A stretch of DNA of 43,898 nt, taken from Chitinophaga pinensis. Its GTDB lineage: Bacteria; Bacteroidota; Bacteroidia; 2-12-FULL-35-15. The stretch is from NCBI GenBank assembly GCA_945885475.1, contig CAMCYR010000025.1, forward strand, positions 1 to 43,898, read 5' to 3'. Both the position numbers and the translations under genes were made by a program. Position 1 is the stretch's first letter, and each line of letters begins with the position of its first letter. Of the stretch, positions 8,975-16,313 are shown in pieces. The notes beneath the pieces were generated by a model. It ran no database searches, was not told the origin of the DNA, and was given only the letters and a program-made list of their open reading frames with translations.

Positions 8975-10023
8975 TCGATATAAAAAAATATATTCTTCCT
9001 TCCAGTGGAACAGCCCGCGAAGTGTTAGAGCTGATCAACGAGATTGCAATTCCTAATATTGCTGTATTTGTTGTAAATGAAAACAATCAATTAATTGGTT
9101 CCCTAACCGATGGAGACATAAGACGTGGCTTACTAAAAGGAGCGACCATCGATTCCTTGGTAACTATATTTTTAAATCCAAACAGTAAATATTTCGTTGC
9201 CGGTGAAGACAACTTTGAAAAAGTAATTCAATATAAATCACTCGGTATTCGTTTTGTTCCGGAAGTAAATGCTGCCAGAAATATCGTTCGTGTGATTGAC
9301 CTTGAAAAACTTCGTTCGATTATTCCTGTTGATGCAATTTTGATGGCAGGTGGAAAGGGAGAACGGTTGAAACCTCTTACAGATAATATTCCTAAGCCCA
9401 TGCTTGAAATTGGCGGCAAACCGATCATCTATAGAAATGTTGAGCGTCTTGTCAATTATGGTGTGAATCAGTTCCATATTTCTGTTGGACATAAAGCAGA
9501 ACAAATTATTGATGGATTGAATAGTCATCCTATTGAAAATGTTACATTAGATTTCATCAAAGAAGAAAATCCTCTAGGGACAATCGGCTCCGTAAAATTG
9601 GTAAAGGAATTTAAAAATGATACTGTTCTTTTGATGAACTCGGATTTGCTTACCAATATTGATTTTGATGATTTCTACAGAAAATTTGTTGAATCGAATT
9701 CTGACATGCTAGTGGCTACAATTCCATATAAAATTGATATCCCGTATGCTGTGTTGGATATAAATGAAAATAATGAAGTACTTTCTTTTCATGAAAAACC
9801 ACGTTATACTTATTATTCAAATGCCGGAATCTATTTGTTTAAAAAGGAGTTGATTGATCTTATCCCTTCGGAACAGCCATTCGATGCAACACACTTTATG
9901 GAAGTGGTTATCACAAAAAAGAAAAAGCTGTCGTCTTATCCTATTCTTGGGTACTGGTTGGATATTGGACGAATTGATGATTTTTACAAAGCTCAAGAAG
10001 ACGTTAAACACATTCATTTTTAA
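8971..10023 (+). CDS. ptmE: CBS-domain GDP-sugar pyrophosphorylase (PtmE-like)
   Basis: Two-part protein of 350 residues. A CBS-domain pair occupies about 1-115 (GSLTDGDIRRGLLKG is a typical CBS ending). A sugar-phosphate nucleotidyltransferase domain covers about 120-350, with the signature MAGGKGERLKPLT (125-137), IPKPMLEIGGKPI and the ENPLGTIGSV substrate loop. In Campylobacter jejuni the same architecture (PtmE) makes GDP-glucosamine and commits the sugar to legionaminate synthesis, so a GDP-linked route is inferred here. The CBS pair may sense an adenine nucleotide or end product; that is inference. It overlaps legH by ATGA and legF by one base (TAATG). Confidence 0.85.
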   Translation: MIDIKKYILPSSGTAREVLELINEIAIPNIAVFVVNENNQLIGSLTDGDIRRGLLKGATIDSLVTIFLNPNSKYFVAGEDNFEKVIQYKSLGIRFVPEVNAARNIVRVIDLEKLRSIIPVDAILMAGGKGERLKPLTDNIPKPMLEIGGKPIIYRNVERLVNYGVNQFHISVGHKAEQIIDGLNSHPIENVTLDFIKEENPLGTIGSVKLVKEFKNDTVLLMNSDLLTNIDFDDFYRKFVESNSDMLVATIPYKIDIPYAVLDINENNEVLSFHEKPRYTYYSNAGIYLFKKELIDLIPSEQPFDATHFMEVVITKKKKLSSYPILGYWLDIGRIDDFYKAQEDVKHIHF

Positions 10024-10703
10024 TGGAAATTTTATACATCATTCCTGCACGAGGTGGAAGCAAAGGCTTGCCCGGTAAAAACATTCGTTTGCTTGGAAAT
10101 AAGCCATTGATTGCCTATTCTATTGAGGCTGCCGTAAGTTCAATATTCAAGGGGACGGTTATCGTTAGTACCGATGATGAAGAAATTGCAACTGTTGGAA
10201 AAAAATATGGTGCAGCTGTTCCTTTTATGCGTCCGGATGAACTTGCAACGGATGCTGCTTCAACCATGGACCTTGTTTTTCATGCCATCAACTTTTATAA
10301 ACAACAACACGTTTTTTTTGATCTGGTAGTTGTTTTACAACCCACATCACCACTGCGAACGTCATCGGATATTGATCTGGCAATTTCTTTAATGAAAGAA
10401 AAAAAAGTGGATGCAGTAGTTTCTGTCTGTGAGTCGGAGCACCATCCATTATGGACAAACATGTTGCCACCTGATGGTTCGATGAAAAATTTTATTCGTG
10501 ATGAAGTGAAAGGGAAAAACCGTCAGCAATTGCCTCTGAACTTCCGTTTGAATGGTGCACTCTATATTTCTAAATCAGAGGCCTTAGAAACCTATAAAGG
10601 ATTTATTCACGAGAAAACAATTGCTTATATAATGCCAACGGACCGATCCGTCGATATCGACCATGAAATTGATTTTAAATTGGCTGAATTACTTTTGAAA
10701 TAG
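10023..10703 (+). CDS. legF: CMP-legionaminic acid synthetase (NeuA family)
   Basis: Activates legionaminic acid with CTP, giving the CMP-sugar donor used by transferases. The 226 residues carry the hallmark motif IPARGGSKGLPGKN (7-20), the QPTSPLRTSSDID segment, RLNGALYI and the C-terminal SVDIDHEIDF. All are normal for cytoplasmic CMP-acylneuraminate cytidylyltransferases. Its ATG overlaps the ptmE stop by one base and it ends the operon; the convergent acetyltransferase gene ends only six bases away, leaving no room for a dedicated hairpin terminator. Specificity for Leg over Neu5Ac is inferred from the operon. Confidence 0.92.
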   Translation: MEILYIIPARGGSKGLPGKNIRLLGNKPLIAYSIEAAVSSIFKGTVIVSTDDEEIATVGKKYGAAVPFMRPDELATDAASTMDLVFHAINFYKQQHVFFDLVVVLQPTSPLRTSSDIDLAISLMKEKKVDAVVSVCESEHHPLWTNMLPPDGSMKNFIRDEVKGKNRQQLPLNFRLNGALYISKSEALETYKGFIHEKTIAYIMPTDRSVDIDHEIDFKLAELLLK

Positions 10704-10709
10704 TGTTAA

Positions 10710-11390
10710 TTATTTATGCGGCTGTTGCGCAATAAATTCTCCTATGTTCTGAAATTGCTTTTTATTTTCTTTTAACCATTCCAGATCTTTATCCCACCAT
10801 TTAAAGTCGTTTAGAAATCTGATCTGTTCTTCAGTAAAACGATATTTAATAATCTTCGCAGGGACACCTCCAACAATACTATACGGTTCTACATTTTTTG
10901 TAACAACTGCTCCGGCACCAATAATCGCTCCATCTCCAATCTTAACACCATACTTAATGATCGCATTGTTTCCAATCCAAACATCATTTCCTATTTCTGT
11001 TGATGGGAATTCCTCAAATAAATTTTTCTCCACAATCACCAATCCAGATGATTGACCTAAGGTGGAATAGAAGAGAGGATGTGTGGACACAAATTCGGAG
11101 GAAGGGTGCGCGCCCATTCCTGTATTTACATTCGGGCCGATACAAGTGAATTTACCGATCTTGGTATTGTAAATTTGTGAGTTACGTGCTACGTAACTAA
11201 AGTCACCCAATTCAGAATCTCTGAGCCGGGCATATTTGTATACGGTATTGTAGTTGTTGAATTTGCAGTTGCTTACTTCCGCCATGTATTCGAGCAACAA
11301 ATGTTGTTTGCTGTATTTCAATTCAAGCGACCATTTTTTTAATAGCCAGCGAAGCCAATACGTAAAAGGATTCTGAAATAGTGCTTTCAT
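10710..11390 (-). CDS. Xenobiotic-type hexapeptide O-acetyltransferase
   Basis: A 226-residue left-handed beta-helix acetyltransferase of the CatB/XAT group. The [17 protein letters not shown] stretch (93-109, with STHP at 102-105) carries the family histidines. Hexapeptide repeats follow ([31 protein letters not shown]), and [10 protein letters not shown] closes the domain. The N-terminal 35 residues are basic and amphipathic. In polysaccharide loci this family O-acetylates glycan residues. It lies two bases downstream of the DUF115 gene, so the two form an operon read towards legF. The acceptor sugar is unknown; legionaminic acid or another residue of the same glycan is plausible. Confidence 0.85.
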   Translation of the reverse strand: MKALFQNPFTYWLRWLLKKWSLELKYSKQHLLLEYMAEVSNCKFNNYNTVYKYARLRDSELGDFSYVARNSQIYNTKIGKFTCIGPNVNTGMGAHPSSEFVSTHPLFYSTLGQSSGLVIVEKNLFEEFPSTEIGNDVWIGNNAIIKYGVKIGDGAIIGAGAVVTKNVEPYSIVGGVPAKIIKYRFTEEQIRFLNDFKWWDKDLEWLKENKKQFQNIGEFIAQQPHK

Positions 11391-11392
11391 AT

Positions 11393-12265
11393 TTATAGTT
11401 TTTTTCGCTCGAAGGCATCAATAAATGTTACTTCACTGGTGTTGTAGATCTTGCATTTTTTGTACGCGGCATATTTTTCCAGTATGATATAACCATAAAA
11501 TGTTTTTGACCAGGTCGCAAAAATTTCATGAACCTTAAATGTTTCCTTCAGATCCATCCCTTTTTTAAAGGGAACATAGTTTGTTTTTAGTTCATTATCA
11601 TAAAAGTGAACATCTTTCAGGCACAGGACATTTTTTTCATCAACGTGCAAGTTTTCGTGCCATGTGTGATCTGCCCCCACAAGAAAAACTTCTTTGAACC
11701 CACTGTTGATCGCGATAAATATGGAGGCAACTAAAACATTTTGTGACTGTGGCATTCCCAGATTTTTACTGAAGAACCAATTTGAAATTCCTGTAAACCC
11801 TTTAAAGACCGTATAATTGTAATAATGTATCTGAATGTTCGGATTTGTTTTTGTAAGCATATTGAATTTACTGCTGCCCGCCGCCATTGATGGAAGATAT
11901 AGTTTTAAAGGCCACCCTGTTTTTGTGTTCAACGCCTCAAGTGTATCTAAAATGATTTTTCCGTCACTTTCCCAAAAGCTATTATCCAGAATAACATATT
12001 GCTGCGGTTTAAATTCTGTATATGCTTCAGTCATTGCAAAGCTATTTACACAAAAAAGCGAATGGTTTTTTAAAAATGCTTTATGGCTGGCTATGGCTGT
12101 TTTTAGTGATGGTCCGTTTCCTAAAATAACACATGACTTCTGATCACCTTCGGGTAATTTCAAAAAGAATTTTGAACGCAAGAGTACCTTTAGTATCGAA
12201 ATACAGGTGCTGGTTAATTGATTCAAAAATCCACTCGCTTCTTTATATGATTTTTCGACGGACAT
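11393..12265 (-). CDS. DUF115/Maf-core protein, candidate nonulosonic acid transferase
   Basis: A 290-residue protein with a Rossmann-like core of the DUF115 (MptE-like, MAF_flag10) type: [11 protein letters not shown] (GNGPSLK at 49-55), FCVNSFA around 72-78, [11 protein letters not shown], and [16 protein letters not shown] near 192-207, with H200 and H203 as possible catalytic or ligand residues. The same GNGPSLK loop occurs in the nucleotide site of GT42 sialyltransferases and in Maf flagellin glycosyltransferases, which transfer pseudaminic or legionaminic acid from CMP donors. Lying next to the complete CMP-legionaminate operon, it is my best candidate for the transferase; no experiment is known to me. 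A TTG three codons upstream (12274) is in frame, but the ATG at 12265 is preferred. A TAnnTTTG match lies six bases before this ATG. There is no signal peptide. Confidence 0.65.
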   Translation of the reverse strand: MSVEKSYKEASGFLNQLTSTCISILKVLLRSKFFLKLPEGDQKSCVILGNGPSLKTAIASHKAFLKNHSLFCVNSFAMTEAYTEFKPQQYVILDNSFWESDGKIILDTLEALNTKTGWPLKLYLPSMAAGSSKFNMLTKTNPNIQIHYYNYTVFKGFTGISNWFFSKNLGMPQSQNVLVASIFIAINSGFKEVFLVGADHTWHENLHVDEKNVLCLKDVHFYDNELKTNYVPFKKGMDLKETFKVHEIFATWSKTFYGYIILEKYAAYKKCKIYNTSEVTFIDAFERKKL

Positions 12266-12386
12266 GCTATACAAATGTAATAAAATAATGGTTTATTGAT
12301 CCGTTTTTAAAATGGTTTTAAGTGCCCTAAAATTCCCAAAACAAGTCAAAATTCATTAATATTGCAGCCTAATACTTTTTATTGAG

Positions 12387-13115
12387 ATGAATAGTTTTGA
12401 GCGTACAACAAAAAAAATATTTCAAAATTTCGGAATTCTGATCCGCAAGTACAATGCAGCTACCAGCGAAGACCTGAGACGGATAAAACTTTTTGAACAT
12501 TATAAAATCGACCTTGTTTTTGACATTGGCGCCAACAAGGGACAATATGCAATCGGAATTATGGATGCCGGTTATGATCATCAGATTGTTTCTTTTGAAC
12601 CACTTTCTGATATTCACAGCATCATCGAAAAGGAAAGTAAGAAGTATAGAAATTGGACAGTTACTCCTAGATGTGCTATTGGTGCAGTAAACGAAGAAAT
12701 TGAAATTAATATTTCGGCAAACTCGGTGAGTAGTACTTTGTTGAATATGCTGGATTCTCATATCGAAGGGGCTCCAGAATCGAAAATCATTGGTAAGGAA
12801 AAAGTACATGTTTTCCCGCTTGATGAGATCGCGGCAACCTATACCGAGAATGCGAAGAATATTTTCCTAAAAATTGATGTGCAAGGATTTGAACAAGAAG
12901 TATTAAAAGGTGCAAAATCAACTATCGCAGAAGCAAAAGGCATAGAAATGGAAATTTCCCTTGTTCCCTTATATGAAAATCAAACGTGGTTACTGCCCCA
13001 AACATTAGATTTTATGGAGCAAAACGGTTTTCAATTAACGAGTATTGTTCCTGCTTTTACTGATAATAAAACAGGTAAAGTCTTGCAATGTAATGGCATT
13101 TTTTATAGAAAATAA
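12387..13115 (+). CDS. FkbM-family SAM-dependent methyltransferase
   Basis: A 242-residue class I methyltransferase of the FkbM family, which usually O-methylates sugars in glycan loci. The SAM-binding motif is VFDIGANKGQYA (DIGANKGQ at 46-53), followed by VSFEPL, and the family motif FLKIDVQGFEQEVLKGA is near 160-176. The length is normal. It is transcribed divergently from the DUF115 gene, with 121 bases between the two starts, and is directly abutted by the glycosyltransferase at 13116. Target sugar and position are unknown. Confidence 0.88.
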   Translation: MNSFERTTKKIFQNFGILIRKYNAATSEDLRRIKLFEHYKIDLVFDIGANKGQYAIGIMDAGYDHQIVSFEPLSDIHSIIEKESKKYRNWTVTPRCAIGAVNEEIEINISANSVSSTLLNMLDSHIEGAPESKIIGKEKVHVFPLDEIAATYTENAKNIFLKIDVQGFEQEVLKGAKSTIAEAKGIEMEISLVPLYENQTWLLPQTLDFMEQNGFQLTSIVPAFTDNKTGKVLQCNGIFYRK

Positions 13116-13865
13116 ATGTATTTCAATCCGAAAATAAGTATCATCACTGTCGTTTATAATGGTCATTCATTAATTGAACGGACTATTAATAGCGTGATTG
13201 CTCAATCGTACATGAATATTGAATACATTATTATTGATGGCGGATCATCTGATGGAACTCTTGAAATCGCTGAGAGATATCAATCAAAAATTGCAGTTAT
13301 CCTTTCAGGAAAGGATAATGGTATTTACGATGCAATGAATAAAGGATTAAAAATTGCAAGCGGAGAATATGTTCTTTTCTTAAATGCCGGCGATGAATTG
13401 TTTGCTGATCAAATACTTGAAAACATTTTCGCTCTTGGCGCTGCTGACGTTTACTATGGAAATACAGCTGTCGTAAGCGAAAACGGACGTATTTTGGGTG
13501 ACAGACGCTTGTCGCCTCCCGAACTTTTGACATGGAAGAGTTTACAATATGGAATGTGTGTTTCTCATCAATCGTTTATTGCTAAACGTTCCTTATGCCA
13601 ATCCTACGATCTCAACTATTCGATCAGTGCCGACATCGACTGGGTGATTGAGGTGTTGAAAAAGTCGAAAGTCATAATCAATACACATAGCTATATTTCC
13701 AGATTTTTGGAGGGTGGAGCATCAAACAAACGCATGAAAAAGGCCCTTAGAGAAAGGTTCTCTATTATGATAAAACATTACGGGTTTATTTATACCGTTT
13801 TAAATCATGCTTATATTTTGCTGCGTTACCCATTTCATAGGCTTTCTAAGCGGTCGATGACCTAA
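13116..13865 (+). CDS. Family 2 glycosyltransferase
   Basis: A 249-residue GT-A fold, inverting-type glycosyltransferase of the short WcaE-like kind. It shows ISIITVVYNG at the N-terminus, DGGSSDGT (41-48) for nucleotide binding, GIYDAMNKGL, and the metal-binding equivalent NAGDE (90-94). SADIDWVIEVL is the expected acceptor-side acidic motif. A hydrophobic, arginine-rich C-terminal helix (FIYTVLNHAYILLRYPFHRL) suggests peripheral attachment to the inner membrane. Its ATG immediately follows the FkbM stop codon, so the two are co-translated. The donor and acceptor cannot be read from sequence. Confidence 0.9.
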   Translation: MYFNPKISIITVVYNGHSLIERTINSVIAQSYMNIEYIIIDGGSSDGTLEIAERYQSKIAVILSGKDNGIYDAMNKGLKIASGEYVLFLNAGDELFADQILENIFALGAADVYYGNTAVVSENGRILGDRRLSPPELLTWKSLQYGMCVSHQSFIAKRSLCQSYDLNYSISADIDWVIEVLKKSKVIINTHSYISRFLEGGASNKRMKKALRERFSIMIKHYGFIYTVLNHAYILLRYPFHRLSKRSMT

Positions 13866-13909
13866 ACAATTTTAAATAGCATTTAGCGTTTCAACTAAAA
13901 TATTTCACA

Positions 13910-15379
13910 TTGAGCTCAATAAAAAAACAAGGCATTCAAAATGCAATCATCACCTATGTGGGAGTTGCAATTGGATTTGTCAGCTTAATGTTTATTCAGC
14001 CCAATCTGCTGAAGGCGGAAGAATTGGGTTTAACGCGAATTCTTATTGCCGCAGCAAGTTTATTAGCTACCATTTTACCTCTTGGTGTGAGCAGCGTTAC
14101 AACACGTTTTTTTCCATATTTCCGCAACGAAGAAAAACAACACTACGGCTACTTTGGTTTTATGATGCTGTTTCCGCTCCTAGGAACAATCCTTTGCGGA
14201 ATAATCGTTTATACTTTAAAAGATCGTATTATTCAACAATATATTCAGCAATCACCTTTGTTCACTTTTTATTTTGATCTGCTTCTTCCACTGGCAACAA
14301 TCATGGGTGTGAATATGGCGCTGAATGCTTATTCCTCTTCGCTTTTTAAAACTACGATCATTACTTTTCTGGAAGGTATTCTTTCACGTATTGTTTTTAT
14401 TCTTTTGATTGTACTCTACTTTTATAATTGGGTAGATCTGTCTCAATTTATTTATTTATTCATCTTCAGTTATCTGCTTCAAACCATTTTGATGTGCATC
14501 TATTTATTCACGGTTGACCGTCCTTCATTCAAAATGGATACAACTTATTTTAAGTCAATCGGATTCTCTAAGTTGATCGGGTACGGTTTGTTATTGACTT
14601 TGACAAACATTTCCTCATTAAGCTTGAAACATTTGGATGCCGTGTTGATCGGGAAATATTGGGATCTTTCTTATGTGGCTGTTTTTGCAGTTTCAGCTTA
14701 TATTTCGCTGATCATTGAAATTCCACTGAATTCTTTGGAAAGAATTTCTCATTCTAAGATCGCACAGGCATTCGCGAACAATGATTTGGAAAGTATCCGC
14801 AAGATCTATTATCAATCCGTAAAATACTTGATGCTGATTGGAGGATTATTGTTGGTCGGGATTCTTGTGAATGTTCAAGAACTACTGGGTCTGTTGCCGG
14901 ATGAATATCAGGCAGGGGTAAATGTGACGATCATTTCTTGCTGTGCAGCATTTTTAAATGTTTCAACTGGAGTGAATACGGCCATACTTTTTAATTCCTC
15001 CAAATACCTTTCCGGAACAATCTTATTGTTTGTTTTGATGATTCTTGCTTTGGTTATGAATCTTTGGTTGATCCCTGTTTATGGTATGGTTGGAGCCGCA
15101 ATTGCAACAGGTGCATTGGCGGTTATTTATAATGTGGTAAAGTTTGTAATGATACTGATATTCTTTAGAATGCAACCGTATGATCTGTCGAGCTTAAAAA
15201 TTATTTTTATAATCGGAATTTCTTTTATGATTGCATTTTTGTTACCCCATTTTGAAAATGGAATTTTATCTATGCTTATAAAATCGTTCACTATTGCCAC
15301 GTTTTATTTAGGAATGACTTACCTATTGAAGGTTGTTCCTGAGTTTCATAAGTATATTCCTTTTCATAAAGGCAACTAA
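13910..15379 (+). CDS. Wzx-type oligosaccharide flippase (second copy)
   Basis: A 489-residue polytopic MOP/Wzx flippase, paralogous to the one at 2497-3978. The start is a TTG at 13910 (MSSIKKQGIQNAIITYVG): there is no in-frame ATG in this part, and the position matches the N-terminus of the first copy (MGIIESQATKNVIYSYLG), so the TTG start is well supported. FFPYFRNEEKQHYG aligns with FPYFRNKEKGHHG of the first copy, LLPDEYQAG with LLPAEYAEG and PYDLSSLKII with PYDLNTLKII. It follows the glycosyltransferase by 44 bases and ends the locus before a strong hairpin. Confidence 0.9.
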   Translation: MSSIKKQGIQNAIITYVGVAIGFVSLMFIQPNLLKAEELGLTRILIAAASLLATILPLGVSSVTTRFFPYFRNEEKQHYGYFGFMMLFPLLGTILCGIIVYTLKDRIIQQYIQQSPLFTFYFDLLLPLATIMGVNMALNAYSSSLFKTTIITFLEGILSRIVFILLIVLYFYNWVDLSQFIYLFIFSYLLQTILMCIYLFTVDRPSFKMDTTYFKSIGFSKLIGYGLLLTLTNISSLSLKHLDAVLIGKYWDLSYVAVFAVSAYISLIIEIPLNSLERISHSKIAQAFANNDLESIRKIYYQSVKYLMLIGGLLLVGILVNVQELLGLLPDEYQAGVNVTIISCCAAFLNVSTGVNTAILFNSSKYLSGTILLFVLMILALVMNLWLIPVYGMVGAAIATGALAVIYNVVKFVMILIFFRMQPYDLSSLKIIFIIGISFMIAFLLPHFENGILSMLIKSFTIATFYLGMTYLLKVVPEFHKYIPFHKGN

Positions 15380-15430
15380 GCAATTAATCCTTTTACCAAT
15401 AAAATTAATCATTCATTCCTGAAAACAAAA

Positions 15431-15475
15431 GGATCTCAAAACCCGTTGAGCAGATTTTGTGATCCTATATTTTAT
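15431..15475 (+). terminator. Hairpin terminator ending the glycan locus
   Basis: An 11-base stem with one mismatch (GGATCTCAAAA with TTTTGTGATCC) and a 13-base loop is followed by a T-rich tract. The left flank is A-rich, so it may also end the convergent TPR gene. Confidence 0.7.
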
Positions 15476-15523
15476 TTCGGTGAAGGCTGTATCGGAGGGA
15501 AAGATATTTTTATGAAGCCAATA

Positions 15524-16279
15524 TTAATTTAATTTTTTCAATAAAGCTTCGCAATCTTTTTTTGCTTTCACATCGTCATCATTTGCAGGGATTATCTCCA
15601 GCGCTTTCTTTGCCCAAAGTTTGGCTTCAACTACTTTTCCCATTTCATAATATGTTTGCGCTAATTCATATTGATGAATCATGAACTTCGGTTCAAGTGA
15701 AATGGCTTTCATAAATGATTTTATGGCATCTTCATAAGAGCCGCCAGCCGGCACGCCACCGAAGAATGAATTGATCATTGCTTTTTCTATTGCACTGAAA
15801 CCTGCAATGGTTTTATGCCAGCGGCCTAAAATGTGATGTGCTCCAGAAAGTTTTGGATTTAATGCAATGGCTCTGTCGGCTTCTGCCTTGATCAATTTTG
15901 AATTCGCGATTTTTTGTTTCGAACTGGCATTTTCATTGATCCTGCCAAGTGCCATAGCATAAGCGTAGTGCGCATCAGCACTTGCCTCATTTAATTTAAT
16001 CGCTTTTTTTGCAAGGTATTCTGCATTTTTATAATACTTCATTTTTTCTGCTTCCGGTGCATAATAGTATCCGTATTTTGAATAACAATAACTGGCGTAT
16101 TGTAAATAATTAACATTGCCGGAATCCGATTTTACAAGTGATTGAAAAAGAGGAAATGCTTCTTTGTATTTTAATTCAGTTTTAAGCTTTAATGCTTTTG
16201 TATACTCATCCTCATTAGATTGCGCGATTGAAATGATTCCTGTAAAAAGTAAAAAGCTGATTGCGATTATTTTTTTCAT
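15524..16279 (-). CDS. Secreted TPR protein
   Basis: A 251-residue protein with a Sec signal peptide (MKKIIAISFLLFTGIISIAQ) followed by tetratricopeptide-type helical repeats: KYKEAFPLFQSLV, AEYLAKKAIKLNEASADAHYAYA, AIALNPKLSGAHHILGRWH, AIKSFMKAISLEPKFMIHQYELA and AKLWAKKALEIIP. TPR proteins of this type are protein-protein scaffolds, here in the periplasm or at the outer membrane. It follows the M1 peptidase gene by 34 bases on the same strand, so the two are probably co-transcribed and may act together. No catalytic motif is seen. Confidence 0.85.
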   Translation of the reverse strand: MKKIIAISFLLFTGIISIAQSNEDEYTKALKLKTELKYKEAFPLFQSLVKSDSGNVNYLQYASYCYSKYGYYYAPEAEKMKYYKNAEYLAKKAIKLNEASADAHYAYAMALGRINENASSKQKIANSKLIKAEADRAIALNPKLSGAHHILGRWHKTIAGFSAIEKAMINSFFGGVPAGGSYEDAIKSFMKAISLEPKFMIHQYELAQTYYEMGKVVEAKLWAKKALEIIPANDDDVKAKKDCEALLKKLN

Positions 16280-16313
16280 TTTAATAGTATTTATTTGTTT
16301 ATTTCTTTATTTA

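Noticed and set aside
4124-10703. Pseudaminic acid (Pse) instead of legionaminic acid pathway
   Set aside because: There is no PseG-type hydrolase or PseH-type GNAT; the hydrolysing 2-epimerase, PglD-type acetyltransferase and CBS-nucleotidyltransferase are the legionaminate set.
11393-12265. 6-hydroxymethylpterin diphosphokinase function for the DUF115 protein
   Set aside because: The name comes from the MptE-like archaeal members; the glycan-locus context and the Maf/GT42 motif argue for glycosyl transfer instead.
12369-12809. 146-codon minus-strand open frame
   Set aside because: It lies opposite the FkbM methyltransferase, whose motifs are intact; the translation is cysteine/phenylalanine-rich without any domain pattern. 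Treated as an antisense shadow.
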